Source: an uncultured Candidatus Pelagibacter sp. (GTDB lineage Bacteria; Pseudomonadota; Alphaproteobacteria; Pelagibacterales; Pelagibacteraceae). From it: 5,050 bases of DNA. A program made the translations under genes and the position numbers. The DNA is taken from contig CALCPL010000149.1 in the NCBI GenBank assembly GCA_937897125.1, positions 1 to 5,050 of the forward strand. The letters run 5' to 3'. Positions 3,895-5,050 of this stretch are shown here, one piece after another. The notes beneath the pieces are model-generated. The model was given only the letters and a program-made list of their open reading frames with translations, had not been told where the DNA came from and searched no databases. Within the stretch, counting starts at the first letter, position 1. Each line of letters opens with the position of its first letter.

Positions 3895-5050
3895 ATGAAA
3901 AATATTATTAACATTGCTGTAGTTGGTCTAGGACAAGTTGGTATCTATTTGTTAAATGAACTTAACACTAAAAAAAAAGATATTGAACTTAAGACGGGTA
4001 AAAAGATTAATATAGTAGCTGTTTCAGCAAGAAGCATTTCTAAAAAGAGAAGATTTAAAGTTAATAAGAAAATATTTTTTAAAAACCCATTAGAAATTTT
4101 TAATAAAACCAAAGTAGATATTTTATTCGAAGCTATAGGTATGTCGGATGGGATTTCTAAAAAAGTTGTAGAAACTGCCTTAAAAAATAAAATACATGTA
4201 ATCACTCCCAATAAAGCGCTTATCTCTAAACATGGCGATTATCTGGGAAAGTTAGCAGAAGACAATGGTGTTAACTTAGAATTTGAAGCATCTGTTGCTG
4301 GTGGTATTCCAATATTAAGAACCATTAAAGAGGGTCTTGCAACTAACAAAATTTCTAAGGTTTATGGAATTTTGAACGGTACTTCTAACTATATTCTTTC
4401 AGAAATGAGAAATTCTAAAGACAGTTTTTCAAATGTTTTAAAAAAAGCACAAAAACTTGGGTATGCTGAACCAGGTAACCCTAAATTAGATCTTAATGGT
4501 TTTGATGCTTTTGCTAAAGTAAGAATTTTGTCTGCTCTTGCTTTTAATACCAAGATTTCAAAACACAAATGTTTGATGGAAGGTATTGAAAAGATTGAGT
4601 TAAAAGATATTGAAATTGCTAATCAATTAAATTCACGTATTAAATTATTGGGTATTTCTGAGATTATTAATAATCAATTATTTGAAACTGTTCATCCATG
4701 CTTAGTTAGTAAAAATTCGTACATTGGTAACGTTGGTGGAGTTATGAATGCTGTTATTCTTGAAGGAAAACCTGTTGGTGAAAGTATATTGCAGGGAGAG
4801 GGAGCTGGCCCTGGTCCAACTTCATCATCATTATTATCTGATCTACTTTCAATATTGAATGGGAATGTTAAAAAACCTTTTGGTATTCCGGGTAACAAAC
4901 GTAAATCAATTAAATGTTATAACCTTAATAACTATGCAAATTCTCTATATTTGAGATTTGAAGTTAAAGACAAACCTGGTGTTTTATCAACAATTACTAA
5001 CAGATTAGCTAAGTATAAAATTTCAGTAAAAAGATTAATCCAAACTCCTG
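3895..5050 (+). CDS. hom: Homoserine dehydrogenase, truncated by the window edge
   Basis: The frame is open from the ATG at 3895 to the right edge (385 codons, no stop). The enzyme reduces aspartate-4-semialdehyde to homoserine with NAD(P)H, the branch point to threonine and methionine. The Rossmann loop is AVVGLGQVG (8-16). ITPNKAL (103-109) carries the conserved catalytic K107. ASVAGGIPILRTI (132-144), NGTSNYILSEM (161-171) and LGYAEPGNPKLDLNGFDAFAK (from 188) with D199, D204 and K208 form the substrate-binding domain. An ACT regulatory domain begins near 355 (YLRFEVKDKPGVLSTI) and is cut off. Typical monofunctional Hom with ACT has about 430 residues, so about 45-50 are missing. No aspartokinase domain precedes it. 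It starts on the base after the lipoprotein stop with no clear Shine-Dalgarno, implying translational coupling. The ACT domain suggests feedback by an amino acid such as threonine (family knowledge). Confidence 0.95.
   Translation, partial: MKNIINIAVVGLGQVGIYLLNELNTKKKDIELKTGKKINIVAVSARSISKKRRFKVNKKIFFKNPLEIFNKTKVDILFEAIGMSDGISKKVVETALKNKIHVITPNKALISKHGDYLGKLAEDNGVNLEFEASVAGGIPILRTIKEGLATNKISKVYGILNGTSNYILSEMRNSKDSFSNVLKKAQKLGYAEPGNPKLDLNGFDAFAKVRILSALAFNTKISKHKCLMEGIEKIELKDIEIANQLNSRIKLLGISEIINNQLFETVHPCLVSKNSYIGNVGGVMNAVILEGKPVGESILQGEGAGPGPTSSSLLSDLLSILNGNVKKPFGIPGNKRKSIKCYNLNNYANSLYLRFEVKDKPGVLSTITNRLAKYKISVKRLIQTP

Noticed and set aside
3945..4211. Minus-strand open frame of 88 codons opposite hom
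   Set aside because: It lies wholly antisense to the hom NAD-binding domain, whose frame carries all expected motifs. No ribosome binding site or independent support was seen.
4692..4898. Minus-strand open frame of 68 codons opposite hom
   Set aside because: It is a shadow of the hom coding strand; its proline-rich translation arises from the reverse complement of Gly-rich codons.

Overview
The window is AT-rich, densely packed DNA that reads as a free-living marine alphaproteobacterium of the SAR11 clade (Pelagibacterales, 'Candidatus Pelagibacter'-like). The evidence is the strong A/T bias at third codon positions, lysine- and asparagine-rich versions of housekeeping proteins, near-zero intergenic spacing, and a metY gene preceded by SAM-II and SAM-V riboswitch sequences, a combination known from SAR11. 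The taxonomic call is an inference from content and memory, not from a search.

Layout, left to right. Bases 1-167 hold the 3' end of a plus-strand heme A synthase gene (ctaA/COX15 family). It converges on metY (minus strand, 151-1491), which encodes the PLP enzyme O-acetylhomoserine sulfhydrylase; the two genes overlap tail to tail by 17 bp. The 212-bp gap 1492-1703 is the regulatory heart of the window. On the minus strand it carries a SAM-II aptamer, a T6 tract that makes the aptamer's P2 stem look like an intrinsic terminator, then a SAM-V aptamer that runs directly into the metY Shine-Dalgarno sequence. On the plus strand it carries a TTGACA-type promoter for the ribosomal genes.

From 1704 everything reads rightwards: rplM (L13) and rpsI (S9), one base apart; argC (N-acetyl-gamma-glutamyl-phosphate reductase) after a 34-bp gap that holds a possible weak terminator and an extended -10 TATAAT; a 74-codon putative lipoprotein of unknown function with a TTG start overlapping the argC stop; and hom (homoserine dehydrogenase), starting on the base after the lipoprotein stop and running off the right edge in its C-terminal ACT domain.

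How they fit together: hom makes homoserine, which after acetylation outside the window is the substrate of MetY for homocysteine (or, with methanethiol, methionine) synthesis. SAM, the end product, would shut off metY at two levels, premature transcription termination (SAM-II) and occlusion of the ribosome binding site (SAM-V). argC belongs to arginine synthesis and rplM-rpsI to the ribosome; their grouping with hom looks like compact housekeeping packing. The tandem dual-class riboswitch is the most interesting structure. No mobile element, CRISPR array, tRNA or rRNA was seen.
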